Source: Neoroseomonas oryzicola (lineage in GTDB: Bacteria; Pseudomonadota; Alphaproteobacteria; Acetobacterales; Acetobacteraceae). Taken from it: DNA of 64,000 nucleotides. How positions within the stretch are numbered: the first letter of the stretch is position 1; every line of letters begins with the position of its first letter. Position numbers and translations under genes: made by a program. Positions 32,415 to 41,347 of the stretch are shown one piece after another. The stretch is taken from assembly GCF_012163135.1 (NCBI RefSeq), contig NZ_JAAVUP010000006.1, forward strand, positions 1 through 64,000. The letters are read 5' to 3'. Below the pieces are notes generated by a model. The model saw only the letters and a program-made list of their open reading frames with translations, was not told where the DNA came from and made no database searches.

Positions 32415-33394
32415 CCCCTTTCCGCCGAGGGCTCCTTCTCGCGGCCGCCGCGGCGCCGGCGCTGGTGCGCCCCGCGATGGCGCAGGGCACCTGGCCGTCC
32501 CAGCCGGTGCGCATCATCGTCCCCTTCGGCCCCGGCAGCGGCACCGACGTCACCATCCGGCTGCTGGTGCCGAAGATGACGGAGTTCCTCGGCCAGCCGC
32601 TGGTGATCGAGAACCGCCCGGGCGCGGGCAGCACCATCGGCACCGACATGGTGGCGAAGGCGCCGCCGGACGGGTCGGTCTTCGTCCATGCGACGCTGTC
32701 CTCGACCGGCATCGCCGCCGCGCTGTACCGGCGCCTGCCCTATGATCCGCTGCGCGACCTCGCCCCCGTCGCGGCGACGGTCTTCGTGCCCCTGGTCCTC
32801 GCCGTCACAACGCGCGGCTGGGACATCACCAATCCGGGGCAGCTGATCGCGACCCTGCGCGGGGCGCCCGACCGCTACCAGTATGGCAGCAACGGCATCG
32901 GCGCGACCGGGCACCTGGCCAGCGCGAACTTCGTCACCCGGATCGGCGCCAAGGCCGTGCACGTGCCCTATCGCAGCGGGGCCGAGACCATCACCGCCCT
33001 GGTCGCCGGGCAGATCCAGTTCATGCACGACATCACCGGGCTGCTGCTGCCGCACCACCAGGCGGGCACGGCGCGCTGTCTGTTCGTCACCTCCGAGCAG
33101 CGTTCCCCGGTGATGCCCGACGTGCCGACGATGAAGGAGGCCGGGGTGCCCGACTACCCGGCCTATTCCTGGTTCGGCCTGTTCGGCCCGGCCGGCACGC
33201 CGCGGCCGATCCAGAACCGGATGTCGGCCGCCGTGCAGCATGCCCTGGCCGACCCGGCGGTGTCGGAGCGCCTCGCCGCCCTCGGCACGCCATCGATGCC
33301 TGGCTATGGGCCGGATCGCTTCGCCGCCTATGTGCGGGCCGAGACGGAGCTCTGGGGCCCGCTGGTCCGCGCCTCGGGCGCCGAGGCGGACTGA
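32411..33394 (+). CDS. TctC/Bug-family extracytoplasmic binding protein
   Basis: The 327-residue precursor has an Arg-led export signal (FRRGLLLAAAAAPALVRPAMA) and the Bug core (WPSQPVRIIVPFGPGSGTDVTIR, YRRLPYDPLRDLAPVA, VHVPYRSGAETITALVAGQIQFM). Such proteins trap small carboxylates or similar molecules. No TctA/TctB membrane genes are near. The 4-bp overlap with the oxidase gene makes it part of the HcnABC-like operon, so it probably binds that complex's substrate. Confidence 0.9.
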   Translation: MTPFRRGLLLAAAAAPALVRPAMAQGTWPSQPVRIIVPFGPGSGTDVTIRLLVPKMTEFLGQPLVIENRPGAGSTIGTDMVAKAPPDGSVFVHATLSSTGIAAALYRRLPYDPLRDLAPVAATVFVPLVLAVTTRGWDITNPGQLIATLRGAPDRYQYGSNGIGATGHLASANFVTRIGAKAVHVPYRSGAETITALVAGQIQFMHDITGLLLPHHQAGTARCLFVTSEQRSPVMPDVPTMKEAGVPDYPAYSWFGLFGPAGTPRPIQNRMSAAVQHALADPAVSERLAALGTPSMPGYGPDRFAAYVRAETELWGPLVRASGAEAD

Positions 33395-33397
33395 GCG

Positions 33398-33415
33398 CGG
33401 CAGATGATTCTGCCG
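33398..33415 (+). terminator. Hairpin after the oxidase-TctC operon
   Basis: CGGCAGA-TGAT-TCTGCCG forms a perfect 7-bp stem with a 4-base loop just after the stop at 33394. No T-run follows, so it is at best a weak or processed 3' end signal. The rest of the 129-bp gap before the aminotransferase shows no clear promoter. Confidence 0.4.
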
Positions 33416-33523
33416 GGGAGCCGCCGCACAACACGCAACTCTCCCAAGCACGGCCCCGTTTGAAGCGGATCGCGCCGCAGGCGCCCTCCTAGGCTTGCCG
33501 GATCACCCAGGACCGGTGGCACC

Positions 33524-34816
33524 ATGCTCGAGACGCGCGACAGGACCGCAACGCTGATCGAGGAACGCACGCGCCACGTGCCGCGCGGCGTGCTGACGGC
33601 CCATCCCATCGTTCTGGAACGCGCGCAGGGCGCCGAGGCCTGGGACGTGGACGGGCGGCGCTACCTCGATTTCGTCGGCGGCATCGGCGTGCTGAACCTC
33701 GGCCACAACCACCCGCGCGTGGTGGGCGCGGTGCAGGAACAGCTCGGTCGCATCACCCACGCCGCCTTCCAGGTCGCGGCCTACCCATCCTACCTCGATC
33801 TCGCGCGGCGGCTCTCGGCGCTGGTGGGCGGCGGTGAGGCCTATAAGGCGGCCTTCTTCACCTCGGGCGCCGAGGCGGTGGAAAATGCCGTCAAGATCGC
33901 GCGCGCCCACACCAATCGGCCGGCGGTCATCGCCTTCCGCGGCGGGTTCCACGGGCGGACGCTGCTCGGCACCACGCTGACCGGCATGAGCGCGCCCTAC
34001 CGCCAGAATTTCGGCCCCTTCGCGCCGGAGATCTTCCACACGCCCTTCCCCAACCCGTATCGCGGGGTCAACGGCGCGGATGCACTCGCCGCGCTGGAAG
34101 ACCTCTTCGCGACCGAGGTCGCTCCGGAACGGGTCGCGGCGATCCTCATCGAGCCGGTGCAGGGCGATGGCGGCTTCCTGCCGGCGCCGCCCGGCTTCCT
34201 GCAGGCGCTGCAGGATCTCGCGCGCCGGCACGGCATCGTGCTGATCCTGGATGAGATCCAGAGCGGCTTCGGCCGCACCGGCAAGCTGTTCGCCTTCGAA
34301 CATGCCGGCCTCCGCCCCGACCTGGTGACGGTGGCAAAGAGCCTCGCGGGCGGGCTGCCGCTGTCGGGCGTCGTCGGCCGCGCGGAGATCATGGACGCGC
34401 CGACGCCAGGCGGCCTCGGCGGCACCTATGGCGGCAACGGCCTCGCCTGCGCCGCCGCGCTCGGCGTGCTCGACGCCTTCGAGCAGGACGGGCTGCTGGC
34501 GCGCGCCGAGGTGCTCGGCACGCGGCTGCGCGCCGGGTTGCAGGCGCTGCAGCAGCGCTACGCCCCGATCGGGGAGGTGCGCGGCCTCGGCTTCATGCTG
34601 GCGATGGAGATCGTCGCCGACCGCGCCTCGCGCAAGCCGGACGCCGACATGGCCCAGCGCATCATCGATGCCGCGCGGGACGAAGGGCTGCTCGTGATCA
34701 AGTGCGGCGTCCACCGCAACGTGATCCGCTTCCTCGCGCCGCTGGTGACGACGGACGCGCAACTTGACGAAGGGCTGGATCTTCTGGACCGCGCCCTGGC
34801 GCGGAGCGCAGCATGA
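33524..34816 (+). CDS. Class III PLP aminotransferase (4-aminobutyrate aminotransferase-like)
   Basis: The 430-residue aminotransferase has the PLP lysine at about residue 272 (TVAKSLAGGLPLSG), preceded by ILDEIQSGFGRTGKLFAFEH, plus FTSGAEAVENAVKIAR and FHGRTLLGTTLTG. It resembles GabT/PuuE enzymes that use omega-amino groups such as GABA. It precedes a peptide/opine-type ABC transporter and an FAD amine oxidase on the other strand, which together suggest polyamine or amino-acid-derivative use. Exact substrate unknown. Confidence 0.9.
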   Translation: MLETRDRTATLIEERTRHVPRGVLTAHPIVLERAQGAEAWDVDGRRYLDFVGGIGVLNLGHNHPRVVGAVQEQLGRITHAAFQVAAYPSYLDLARRLSALVGGGEAYKAAFFTSGAEAVENAVKIARAHTNRPAVIAFRGGFHGRTLLGTTLTGMSAPYRQNFGPFAPEIFHTPFPNPYRGVNGADALAALEDLFATEVAPERVAAILIEPVQGDGGFLPAPPGFLQALQDLARRHGIVLILDEIQSGFGRTGKLFAFEHAGLRPDLVTVAKSLAGGLPLSGVVGRAEIMDAPTPGGLGGTYGGNGLACAAALGVLDAFEQDGLLARAEVLGTRLRAGLQALQQRYAPIGEVRGLGFMLAMEIVADRASRKPDADMAQRIIDAARDEGLLVIKCGVHRNVIRFLAPLVTTDAQLDEGLDLLDRALARSAA

Positions 34817-34836
34817 GACCGGGATGACATAACGCA

Positions 34837-34854
34837 CCGGTGGCATACCGCCGG
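34837..34854 (+). terminator. Hairpin between aminotransferase and transporter operon
   Basis: CCGGTGG-CATA-CCGCCGG can form a 7-bp stem with one G-T pair, 20 bases after the stop. No T-run follows. It is 16 bases before the next gene and could instead be a 5' leader hairpin of that gene. Confidence 0.28.
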
Positions 34855-34870
34855 CATTGAGGAGGCAGGG

Positions 34871-36493
34871 ATGACGAAAAGGACTGACGGGCCGCTCGCC
34901 ATGCTGGGCGCGGCGGATGAGGCGCGGGTGCTCGATGCGGTGCGCCGCGGAGCGTCGCGGCGCGAGATGCTGGCGATGCTCGGCGCGGGGGGCATGGCGG
35001 CGGCGACGGCCGGCGGCATCCTCGGCGCGGCGGGCCAGGCCGTGGCGCAGGAACCACGGCGCGGGGGGCGCATCCGGGTCTCGGGGACATCGACCTCGAC
35101 CTCCGACACGCTCGATCCGGCGAAGCAGTCGCTGTCGACCGACTATGCCCGCTGCAACATGTTCTACAACGGGCTGACGACCTTCGACGGCAGCCTGACG
35201 CCGCAGCCGGCGCTGGCGGAATCCTGGGAGCAGGACCGCGCGACGGTCTGGACCTTCAAGCTGCGTCGCGGCGTCACCTTCCATGACGGCAAGCCGCTGA
35301 CCTCCGAGGACGTCGTCTTCTCGCTGAACCGGCACAAGGATCCGGCCACCGCCTCGCGCGCGCGTTCGCTCGCGATGCCGATGCAGGAGATCGTCGCGAC
35401 CGGCCCGAACGAGGTGAGGATCACCCTCGACGCGCCGAACGCCGACCTGCCGGTGGTGCTGGCGACCTTCCACTTCCACATCATCAAGGCGGGCACGACC
35501 GACTTCGCCACCGCCATCGGCACCGGCCCCTTCCTCTGCCGCGAGTTCCAGCCCGGCGTGCGTTCCATCGGGGTTCGCAACCCGAACTACTGGCGGGAGA
35601 ACAAGCCCTATCTCGACGAGGTCGAGTTCATCGGCATCCCCGACGAACAGGCGCGCGTGAACGCGCTGCTGTCGGGTGACGTGCAGCTGATCGGCGGCGT
35701 CGATCCGCGTTCGGTCCGCCGCATCCAGCAGACCCAGGGCTATTCGGTCTTCGAGACCAAGTCCGGCTACTACACCAATCTCATCATGCGGCTGAACGAG
35801 GCGCCGGGGAACAACCCGGACTTCGTGCTGGCCATGAAGTACATGTTCGACCGGGCGCAGATGCGCACCGCGATCCTGCGCAACTACGGCGTCATCGGCA
35901 ACGACCAGCCGATCGACCCGACCAACCGCTTCTACTTCCCCGGCCTGCCGCAGCGGCCCTTCGACCTCGACCGCGCACGCTTCCATTTCCAGAAGTCGGG
36001 CGTGGGCAGCACGACGCTGCCGGTGGTGTGCTCCCCGGCGGCGCCGAACTCGGTCGACATGGCGCAAGTGCTGCAGCAGACCGGCCAGCGCATCGGCATG
36101 AACCTCGAGGTGCGGCGCGTGCCGTCGGACGGCTACTGGTCGAACCACTGGTTCAAGCACCCGATCGGCTTCGGGTCGATCAACCCGCGGCCCTCGGCCG
36201 ACATCCTGCTCACGCTCTTCTTCAAGTCCGACGCGGCCTGGAACGAGAGCGCCTGGCGCAACCCGCAGTTCGACCAGCTGCTGGGCGCCGCGCGGGCCGA
36301 GACGGACGAGGCGAAGCGGCGCCAGATGTATGCCGACATGCAGGTGATGATCCACAACGAGTCCGGCATCGGCATCCCGGTCTTCCAGAGCCTGCTCGAC
36401 GGCCATTCGTCGAAGCTCAAGGGCCTCGGTGCGATCCCGGTCGGCAACCTGATGGGCTTCGACTTCGCCCAGCATGTCTGGCTGGAGTCCTGA
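34871..36493 (+). CDS. ABC transporter substrate-binding protein, family 5 (peptide/opine type)
   Basis: The 540-residue precursor has a Tat-type signal (GASRREMLAMLGAGGMAAATAGG, cleavage near AVAQE; arginine pair at about residues 39-40) and the SBP family 5 fold (LVPQPALAESWEQD-like LTPQPALAESWEQD, TFKLRRGVTFHDGKPLTSEDVVFSLNR in parts). It delivers oligopeptides, opines or glutathione-like molecules to the permeases that follow. An N-terminal stretch of about 38 residues before the arginine pair is longer than usual. GGAGG stands 8 bases before the ATG. Confidence 0.92.
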   Translation: MTKRTDGPLAMLGAADEARVLDAVRRGASRREMLAMLGAGGMAAATAGGILGAAGQAVAQEPRRGGRIRVSGTSTSTSDTLDPAKQSLSTDYARCNMFYNGLTTFDGSLTPQPALAESWEQDRATVWTFKLRRGVTFHDGKPLTSEDVVFSLNRHKDPATASRARSLAMPMQEIVATGPNEVRITLDAPNADLPVVLATFHFHIIKAGTTDFATAIGTGPFLCREFQPGVRSIGVRNPNYWRENKPYLDEVEFIGIPDEQARVNALLSGDVQLIGGVDPRSVRRIQQTQGYSVFETKSGYYTNLIMRLNEAPGNNPDFVLAMKYMFDRAQMRTAILRNYGVIGNDQPIDPTNRFYFPGLPQRPFDLDRARFHFQKSGVGSTTLPVVCSPAAPNSVDMAQVLQQTGQRIGMNLEVRRVPSDGYWSNHWFKHPIGFGSINPRPSADILLTLFFKSDAAWNESAWRNPQFDQLLGAARAETDEAKRRQMYADMQVMIHNESGIGIPVFQSLLDGHSSKLKGLGAIPVGNLMGFDFAQHVWLES

Positions 36494-36511
36494 GGTGACG
36501 GGCGCGCGGCC

Positions 36512-37456
36512 ATGCTGAGGCTGGTCGCGGCGCGGCTCGGCCTCGGCATCGTCTCGCTCTTGCTGGTCTCGCTCGCGATCTTCGCGATCACCAGCCTGCT
36601 GCCGGGCGATGCCGCCGAGGAGCTGCTCGGACAGTATGCGACGCGCGAGACGGTGGCCGGGCTGCGCGCGCAGCTCGGCCTCGATCTGCCCGGCCATGTC
36701 CGCTACCTGCACTGGCTCGGCGGGCTCATCACCGGGGATTTCGGGCGCTCGCTCGCGAACGGCGTGCCGGTGGCGCAGCTGATCGGGTCGCGGCTGCCGA
36801 ATTCGCTGATGCTGGCGGCGGCGACGGCGGCGGTCTCGGTTCCGCTCGCGCTGACGATCGGCATCACCGCGGCGATGTGGCGGGGCGGCGCCTATGACCG
36901 CGCCGTGTCGATGCTGACGCTGTCGGTCGTCTCGGTGCCGGAATTCCTCGTCGCCACCGCGGCGGTGATCGTCTTCGCGGTACACCTGCGCTGGCTCTCG
37001 GCGCTGTCGGCGGCAACCGACATCACCTCGGTCGCGCAGTTCTTCCGCGTCTTCGCGCTGCCGGTCTTCTCATTGTGCTGCGTCATCATCGCGCAGATGG
37101 TGCGCATGACGCGCGCGGCGATCATCGACCAGCTCCGCGCGCCCTATGTCGAGATGGCGGTGCTGAAGGGCGTCGGGCCGTTCCGCGTCGTGCTGCGCCA
37201 CGCCCTGCCGAATGCGATCGGGCCGATCGCCAATGCCGTGGCGCTCAGCCTGTCCTACCTGCTCGGCGGCGTCATCATCGTCGAGACGATCTTCAACTAC
37301 CCGGGCATCGCCAAGCTGATGGTCGACGGCGTCGCGACGCGCGACCTGCCGGTGGTCCAGGCCTGCGCCATGATCTTCTGCGCGGCCTACCTGGTCCTGG
37401 TGACCACGGCCGACGTCGTCGCGATCCTCGCCAATCCGCGGTTGCGCCACCGATGA
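36512..37456 (+). CDS. ABC transporter permease (DppB-like)
   Basis: The 314-residue permease has six predicted helices, N-terminal RLGLGIVSLLLVSLAIFAITSLLPGDAAEELLGQ (in parts) and the EAA-type loop APYVEMAVLKGVGPFRVVLRHALPNAIGP that docks the ATPase. First of a two-permease pair; it begins 18 bp after the binding protein stop and overlaps the next permease by 4 bp. Confidence 0.93.
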   Translation: MLRLVAARLGLGIVSLLLVSLAIFAITSLLPGDAAEELLGQYATRETVAGLRAQLGLDLPGHVRYLHWLGGLITGDFGRSLANGVPVAQLIGSRLPNSLMLAAATAAVSVPLALTIGITAAMWRGGAYDRAVSMLTLSVVSVPEFLVATAAVIVFAVHLRWLSALSAATDITSVAQFFRVFALPVFSLCCVIIAQMVRMTRAAIIDQLRAPYVEMAVLKGVGPFRVVLRHALPNAIGPIANAVALSLSYLLGGVIIVETIFNYPGIAKLMVDGVATRDLPVVQACAMIFCAAYLVLVTTADVVAILANPRLRHR

Positions 37457-38277
37457 CGGGGATCCTCCGCCGCCTCTCCATCGGGGGCATCGTCGGCCTC
37501 GTCATCCTGGGCTTCTGGGTGGCGATGGCGGTCTTCGGCCCGGCGGTCGCGCCGCACGAGGCCGGTGCCATCGTCGACATGGACGTCTTCCTGCCGGTCA
37601 GCGCCGAGTATCCCTTCGGCACCGACTATCTCGGCCGGGACATGTTCAGCCGGGTCCTGCACGGGGCGCGCTACACCGTCGGCGTCGCCCTGGTCGCCGC
37701 GCTGATCGCGAGCGGATCGGGCCTGCTGCTCGGCATGTGCGCGGCCGTCTGGGGCGGGCTGGTGGACGGGTTCATCAGCCGGGCGCTCGACACGCTCATC
37801 TCCATCCCGAGCAAGATGTTCGCCCTCGTCGTCGTCGCCGCCTTCGGATCGTCCGTGCCGGTGCTGATCCTGATGGCGGGCATCATCTACACGCCGGGCG
37901 CCTATCGCATCGCGCGGTCGCTCGCCGTCACGGTCAATGCGCAGGACTTCGTCACCGTCGCCCGCGCGCGGGGCGAAGGAACGCTCTACCTGGTGCGGGA
38001 GGAAGTGCTGCCGAACATCATCGGTCCCGTGCTGGCCGATTTCGGGCTGCGATTCGTCTACATCGTCCTGCTGCTGGCGGGGATGAGCTTCCTCGGCCTG
38101 GGCGTGCAGCCCCCGAATGCCGACTGGGGATCGCTGGTGCGGGAGAACATGGCCGGCCTGCACGAAGGCGCCCCGGCGGTGCTGATGCCCGCCTTCGCCA
38201 TCGCCTCGCTCACCATCGGCGTGAACCTCGCCATCGACGTGCTGAGCGGCGGCCGCCGCGCCGGCGAGGCCGGCTGA
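37453..38277 (+). CDS. ABC transporter permease (DppC-like)
   Basis: The 274-residue permease has FGTDYLGRDMFSRVLHGAR at the start of the transport domain and the EAA loop QDFVTVARARGEGTLYLVREEVLPNI (in parts). It forms the translocation pore with the preceding DppB-like protein. Its stop shares one base with the ATPase start (TGATG). Confidence 0.93.
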   Translation: MTGILRRLSIGGIVGLVILGFWVAMAVFGPAVAPHEAGAIVDMDVFLPVSAEYPFGTDYLGRDMFSRVLHGARYTVGVALVAALIASGSGLLLGMCAAVWGGLVDGFISRALDTLISIPSKMFALVVVAAFGSSVPVLILMAGIIYTPGAYRIARSLAVTVNAQDFVTVARARGEGTLYLVREEVLPNIIGPVLADFGLRFVYIVLLLAGMSFLGLGVQPPNADWGSLVRENMAGLHEGAPAVLMPAFAIASLTIGVNLAIDVLSGGRRAGEAG

Positions 38278-40082
38278 TGGCCCCGCAGCTGGAGGTCCGG
38301 GACCTCGAGGTCCGCGCCCGCAACGCGGCGGGGGAGGAGGTGCCGATCGTCCGCGGCGCCTCCTTCGCGCTCGAGAAGGGGGAAGTCCTCGCGCTCATCG
38401 GTGAATCGGGCTCGGGCAAGACGACGATCGCGCTGTCCCTGCTCGGCTATGCGCGGCCGGGCTGCCGCATCGCCGGCGGCAGCATCCGGCTCGGCGAGAC
38501 CGACGTGCTCGCCCTGTCCCGCCGTGAGCTGCGGCACTTCCGCGGCCGTCGCGTCTCCTATGTCGCGCAGAGCGCGGCGGCCGCCTTCAACCCCTCCCGC
38601 ACCGTCATGGCGCAGGTGACGGAGATGGCGCTGCTGCACGGCGTCGCGAGCCGGGAAGCCGCGGAGAGACGCGCCGTCGATCTCTTCCGCGCCCTCGCGC
38701 TGCCGGACCCGGAGGGCATCGGCGCGCGCTACCCGCACCAGGTCTCCGGCGGGCAGCTGCAGCGCCTGATGGCGGCGATGGCGCTGATCGCCGAGCCCGA
38801 GCTGGTGGTGCTGGACGAACCGACCACGGCACTCGACGTCACCACGCAGATCGAGGTGCTGCGCGCCTTCAAGCAGGTGGTGAAGGGCAGCGGCACGACG
38901 GCGGTCTATGTCTCCCACGACCTCGCGGTCGTCGCGCAGATGGCCGACCGCATCCTGGTCCTGCGCAACGGGGAGATGCAGGAGACGGGCCCGACGGCGC
39001 GCATCCTCGCGGCGCCCGAGAACGCGTACACGCAAAGCCTGCTCGCCGCCGCCGACCCGGTGCCCCGCGGCGCCGAGGCGCCCCCCGAGACGGAACCGCT
39101 GCTGACGGTGCGCGGCCTGTCGGCCGGTTACGGGCGCACCGGCGCCGACGGCATGCCCGCCGTGCCCGTGCTGCGCGACATCGACTTCACCATCCGCCGC
39201 GGCTCCTCCCTCGGCGTGATCGGCGAATCCGGCAGCGGCAAGAGCACGCTCGCGCGCGTCATCGCCGGCCTGCTGCCCGCCGCGCGGGGGGAGGTGCTGC
39301 TCGACGGCCAGGCGCTGCCGCCGGCGCTCGCGCAGCGCACGCCGTCGCATCTGCGGCGCATCCAGCTGGTGTTCCAGAGCGCCGATACCGCGCTCAACCC
39401 GCGCCGCAGCGTCGCGGGCATCCTCGGCCGCCCCATCGAGTTCTTCCACGGGGCGCGGGGGGCGGACCGCGACCGCCGCGTGCGCCGCCTGCTGGACCTG
39501 GTGCAGTTGCCCGCCGCCCTGGCCGACCGCCATCCGGGCGAACTTTCCGGCGGGCAGAAGCAGCGGGTGAACCTCGCCCGCGCCCTCGCCGCCGAGCCGG
39601 ACCTGATCCTCTGCGACGAGGTCACCTCCGCGCTCGACACCGTGGTGGGCGCGGCGATCCTCGACCTGATGGACGAGCTGCGGCGCGAACTGGGCCTGTC
39701 GACCATGTTCATCAGCCACGACCTGCACACGGTGCGGTCGGTCTGCGACGAGGTGATGGTGCTCTATGCCGGGGAACGCGTGGAGGCCGGCAGCCGCCGC
39801 GCGATCCAGGAAGCGCCCTGGCATCCCTACACCGAGTTGCTGATCTCCTCGGTGCCCGAGCTGCGCCAGGGCTGGCTCGAGGAACGCGGCAGCGTGCGCG
39901 GACCGGAGGTGACGGAGACTTCCAAGCCCGCCTGCGCCTTCTTCCCGCGCTGCGGCCTTGCGATCCCGGGCACCTGCGACCTCGTCGCCCCGCCGCGGCG
40001 GATGCTCTCGAAGGGGGCGGAGATCCTGTGCCACCGGGAAGAGGCGGACCTCCTCCGCGCGGCTATTCCAGCCGGTCCTTGA
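38277..40082 (+). CDS. Fused double-ATPase subunit of peptide/opine ABC transporter
   Basis: The 601-residue protein contains two complete ABC cassettes. Cassette 1 (about 1-265) has GESGSGKTT, VSGGQLQR and LVVLDEPTTALD; cassette 2 (about 275-560) has GESGSGKST, LSGGQKQR and LILCDEVTSALD. The second carries the Cys-containing variant Walker B seen in some DppF-like subunits and ends with the Cys-rich CAFFPRCGLAIPGTC tail of the oligopeptide family. One polypeptide replaces separate DppD and DppF. The last 20 bp overlap the convergent oxidase gene. Confidence 0.92.
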   Translation: MAPQLEVRDLEVRARNAAGEEVPIVRGASFALEKGEVLALIGESGSGKTTIALSLLGYARPGCRIAGGSIRLGETDVLALSRRELRHFRGRRVSYVAQSAAAAFNPSRTVMAQVTEMALLHGVASREAAERRAVDLFRALALPDPEGIGARYPHQVSGGQLQRLMAAMALIAEPELVVLDEPTTALDVTTQIEVLRAFKQVVKGSGTTAVYVSHDLAVVAQMADRILVLRNGEMQETGPTARILAAPENAYTQSLLAAADPVPRGAEAPPETEPLLTVRGLSAGYGRTGADGMPAVPVLRDIDFTIRRGSSLGVIGESGSGKSTLARVIAGLLPAARGEVLLDGQALPPALAQRTPSHLRRIQLVFQSADTALNPRRSVAGILGRPIEFFHGARGADRDRRVRRLLDLVQLPAALADRHPGELSGGQKQRVNLARALAAEPDLILCDEVTSALDTVVGAAILDLMDELRRELGLSTMFISHDLHTVRSVCDEVMVLYAGERVEAGSRRAIQEAPWHPYTELLISSVPELRQGWLEERGSVRGPEVTETSKPACAFFPRCGLAIPGTCDLVAPPRRMLSKGAEILCHREEADLLRAAIPAGP

Positions 40083-41340
40083 GGCTGTACCAGGCGCCGA
40101 CCAGCGGCAGGAACCATGGCGTTCCGTAGTTGAAGGCGATCGCCGGCCAGTCGAGGGCGCGGAACGGATTGGCCTCGCGCTCGCCGGCCATCACCTTCGC
40201 CATCTGCTGGCCCAGATGCACCGACATCTGCGCGCCGTGGCCCGACATGCCCATGGCGTAGAACAGCCCGTCCTGCTCGCCGGCGCGCGGCAGCCTGTCC
40301 TCGGTCATGTCGACCAGGCCGCCCCAGCAATAGTCGAGCCGCACGTCCTTCAGCTGCGGGAAGGCGGCGCGCAGCTGGGCGCGCAGCACCTCGCCGCTCT
40401 TTGCATCCTCGGTGGGATTGGACATCGCGAAGCGCGCGCGACCGCCCCAGATCAGCCGGTCGTCGGGCGAGATGCGGAAGTAGTTGCCGATGTGCTTCGT
40501 CGTCGTCGCGGTGCGCCGCGTCGGCATGATGCTGTCGAGCATCGCGGGCGGCAGCGGCTCCGTCACGACGATGAAGGACCCGACCGGCACGATGCGGCGG
40601 CGGAACCAGGCGAAGGGGCCCTGACGGCTCGGCCCCGTCGCGACGAGCACCTGCGCGGCTTCGATCGTGCCGCTCGGCGTCGTGACGCGGTGCGCGGCGC
40701 CGCTGAGGCGCTGCAACGCCGTGACCGGCGCCTCCTCGAAGATCCGCGCCCCGGCCCGTACTGCGGCATCGGCGATGCCGGCGCCGAAGCGGCCCATGTG
40801 CATCATCGCGCTCTTGCGATAGAGCAGCCCGCCGAAGAAGGCGTCGGAGCCGACCTCGTCGCGGATCCGCTCGCGCGGCACCAGCTCGGTCTGCGGGTCG
40901 CAGTCGCGGTTCAGCACCTCGAAGCTGCGGGCGAGCTTGTCGTAGTGCGCCGGCTTGGCCGCGAGCTTGATCTTGCCGCTGCGGCGGAAGTCGCACTGGA
41001 TCTGCTCCTCCCGCACGATGCGCTCGACCGTGTCGACCGCGTCGTCGAAGGCGCGATAGAGCGCGCGGGCCTGCTCCACCCCGAGGCTCGCCGCCAATCC
41101 CGCGTAGTCGTGGGAGGTGCCGTTGTTGACGTGCCCGCCGTTGCGCCCCGAGGCGCCCGCCGCGACCCGCCCCGCTTCCAGCACGACGACCGAGGCGCCG
41201 CGGCGCGCCAGCGCCAGCGCCGCGGACAGCCCGGTGAAGCCGCCGCCGATCACCGCGACGTCGGCGCGCCCCTCCACCGGCCCCGCCGCCGCGCCGGCGA
41301 AGGGCGTCGAGGATTCGAGCCAGTAGGAGGCGAGCTTCAT
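40063..41340 (-). CDS. FAD-dependent amine oxidase (PuuB/DAO family)
   Basis: The 425-residue enzyme has VAVIGGGFTGLSAALALARRG, GASGRNGGHVNNG near residue 60 and a C-terminal GMSGHGAQMSVHLGQQMA, like gamma-glutamylputrescine oxidase and related enzymes. It oxidises a secondary or primary amine with release of H2O2. It is convergent with the ABC ATPase gene (20-bp overlap) and lies 7 bp after the HAD gene on its own strand, suggesting a HAD-oxidase operon. Likely substrate is what the neighbouring transporter brings in. Confidence 0.9.
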   Translation of the reverse strand: MKLASYWLESSTPFAGAAAGPVEGRADVAVIGGGFTGLSAALALARRGASVVVLEAGRVAAGASGRNGGHVNNGTSHDYAGLAASLGVEQARALYRAFDDAVDTVERIVREEQIQCDFRRSGKIKLAAKPAHYDKLARSFEVLNRDCDPQTELVPRERIRDEVGSDAFFGGLLYRKSAMMHMGRFGAGIADAAVRAGARIFEEAPVTALQRLSGAAHRVTTPSGTIEAAQVLVATGPSRQGPFAWFRRRIVPVGSFIVVTEPLPPAMLDSIMPTRRTATTTKHIGNYFRISPDDRLIWGGRARFAMSNPTEDAKSGEVLRAQLRAAFPQLKDVRLDYCWGGLVDMTEDRLPRAGEQDGLFYAMGMSGHGAQMSVHLGQQMAKVMAGEREANPFRALDWPAIAFNYGTPWFLPLVGAWYSLKDRLE

Positions 41341-41347
41341 GGCGCCC

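Noticed and set aside
33490-33495. TAGGCT as a -10 box for the aminotransferase gene
   Set aside because: The same hexamer occurs at 46925, but no -35 match lies 16-19 bases upstream here, so it was not called as a promoter.
33503-36985. A 1160-codon open frame on the minus strand opposite the aminotransferase and binding-protein genes
   Set aside because: It crosses three genuine genes and its product is compositionally biased (Arg, Gln, His, Asp), typical of antisense frames at this GC content.
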